Shown: in pieces, positions 5,773 to 6,371 of the stretch
Numbering within the stretch: the stretch's first letter is position 1
Layout of the letters: each line of letters opens with the position of its first letter
Assembly (NCBI GenBank): GCA_003152595.1
Contig: PMAM01000310.1
Coordinates: 6,480-12,850, forward strand
Source: Acidobacterium sp.
Lineage (GTDB): Bacteria > Acidobacteriota > Terriglobia > Terriglobales > Acidobacteriaceae
DNA: 6,371 nucleotides
Reading direction: 5' to 3'
Notes under the pieces: generated by a model
Told to the model about the DNA's origin: nothing
Database searches by the model: none
The model's input: only the letters and a program-made list of their open reading frames with translations
Translations under genes and position numbers: made by a program

Positions 5773-6371
5773 ATGGCGATCGATTTTCGACCCATCATTC
5801 TTGCCGGCGGCAGCGGTACGCGGTTCTGGCCGCGCAGCCGCCGGGCGCGCGCCAAACAGGTTCTGGCACTGGACGGCGACCGCACCATGATCCAGCGGAC
5901 AGTGGACAGGCTGGAGCCTCTGGCGAAGCCGCACGATGTGTGGGTGATCACCAACGCGCATCTCTCCGACGCCATTTGTACCCAGCTGGACTGCGTGCCG
6001 GAGCAGCAGGTGGTGTGCGAGCCGGCCGCACGCAACACAGCGCCCGCCGCGGGTTTGGCGGCGTTCCTGATCGAGCGGCTTTATCCGGAGGCAGTTCTGG
6101 GGATCTTCCCTGCCGACCACGTCATCGCCGACAACGAGGCTTTCGTGACGATCATCCGGCGCGCCATCGACCTGGCGGCTGCCGGAGACAACATGGTGGT
6201 GCTTGGCGTTGAGCCCACGCGGCCCGAGACCGGCTATGGGTACATCGAGACGGGTGAGCGCTACGACGACGGCGTGCTGCGCGTGCGGCGCTTTATGGAG
6301 AAGCCGAACTGGGCGAAGGCTGAGGAGTTTCTGGCTGCGGGGAATTATTTCTGGAACAGCGGCATGTTCGT
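5773..6371 (+). CDS. manC: Mannose-1-phosphate guanylyltransferase (GDP-mannose pyrophosphorylase), 3' end cut by window
   Basis: This enzyme makes GDP-mannose and pyrophosphate from mannose-1-phosphate and GTP. The frame is open from ATG 5773 to the edge: 199 full codons, then GT of the next. The nucleotidyltransferase signature AGGSGTRFWPRSR lies at residues 11-23, with Lys28 in the AKQVLAL stretch that replaces the usual PKQFLSL. CEPAARNTAPA (82-92), FPADHVI (112-118, metal-binding Asp), EPTRPETGYGYIE (147-159) and FMEKP (174-178) are all present and ordered as in the family, and GNYFWNSGMF (190-199) reaches the edge. About half of a full protein of 350-370 residues is visible, so whether a C-terminal phosphomannose-isomerase domain is fused cannot be judged, though a separate manA just upstream makes that less likely. 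The start is the first ATG in frame. AGGA at 5747-5750 is too far upstream to act as a normal Shine-Dalgarno. The gene probably shares an mRNA with manA. Confidence 0.94.
   Translation, partial: MAIDFRPIILAGGSGTRFWPRSRRARAKQVLALDGDRTMIQRTVDRLEPLAKPHDVWVITNAHLSDAICTQLDCVPEQQVVCEPAARNTAPAAGLAAFLIERLYPEAVLGIFPADHVIADNEAFVTIIRRAIDLAAAGDNMVVLGVEPTRPETGYGYIETGERYDDGVLRVRRFMEKPNWAKAEEFLAAGNYFWNSGMF

Noticed and set aside
5751..6212. Alternative plus-strand frame starting at TTG 5751, before manC
   Set aside because: It is out of frame with the clear ManC motifs and its translation is low-complexity Arg/Gly/Ala-rich.

Overview
The window looks like a chromosomal piece of a GC-rich (about 60% by eye) Gram-negative-type bacterium, most likely an Acidobacteriota member. 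This assignment is an inference. It rests on protein style: the ManC N-terminus with its WPRSRRARAKQ-type stretch, tandem MacB-like permeases that lack a fused ATPase, and a degenerate S41/PDZ protein. No rRNA or other lineage marker is present. There are six protein genes, two of them cut by the window edges. I see no tRNA, rRNA, CRISPR array, insertion sequence or origin.

Layout: bases 1-4734 hold four genes, all on the minus strand. In transcription order they are an NAD-dependent sugar-nucleotide epimerase (3769-4734), two MacB/FtsX-type ABC permeases almost abutting each other (2437-3663 and 1180-2433, with 3 nt between them), and an S41 C-terminal-processing-peptidase-like protein with a PDZ domain (1-1073, C-terminus cut off). 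Gaps of 105 and 106 nt separate the permease pair from its neighbours. The first permease carries a GC-rich hairpin that overlaps its own Shine-Dalgarno sequence. Bases 4799-6371 run on the plus strand and hold a class I mannose-6-phosphate isomerase (4799-5743), followed 29 nt later by mannose-1-phosphate guanylyltransferase (5773 to the window edge). The two arms diverge from a 64-nt intergenic stretch.

How the genes fit together: ManA and ManC supply mannose-1-phosphate metabolism and GDP-mannose for glycans. A phosphomannomutase would be needed between them and is not in view. The divergent epimerase probably interconverts UDP-sugars, and its active site resembles that of WbpP-type UDP-N-acetylhexosamine 4-epimerases. 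Together these suggest envelope or exopolysaccharide precursor supply. The permease pair is envelope machinery whose ATPase must be encoded elsewhere. The most notable observation is that the S41 protein keeps the fold and PDZ domain but has Gly and Glu where the family's catalytic Ser and Lys should be, at exactly the expected 25-residue spacing. It is therefore probably a pseudoprotease. I see no clearly novel multi-gene system.
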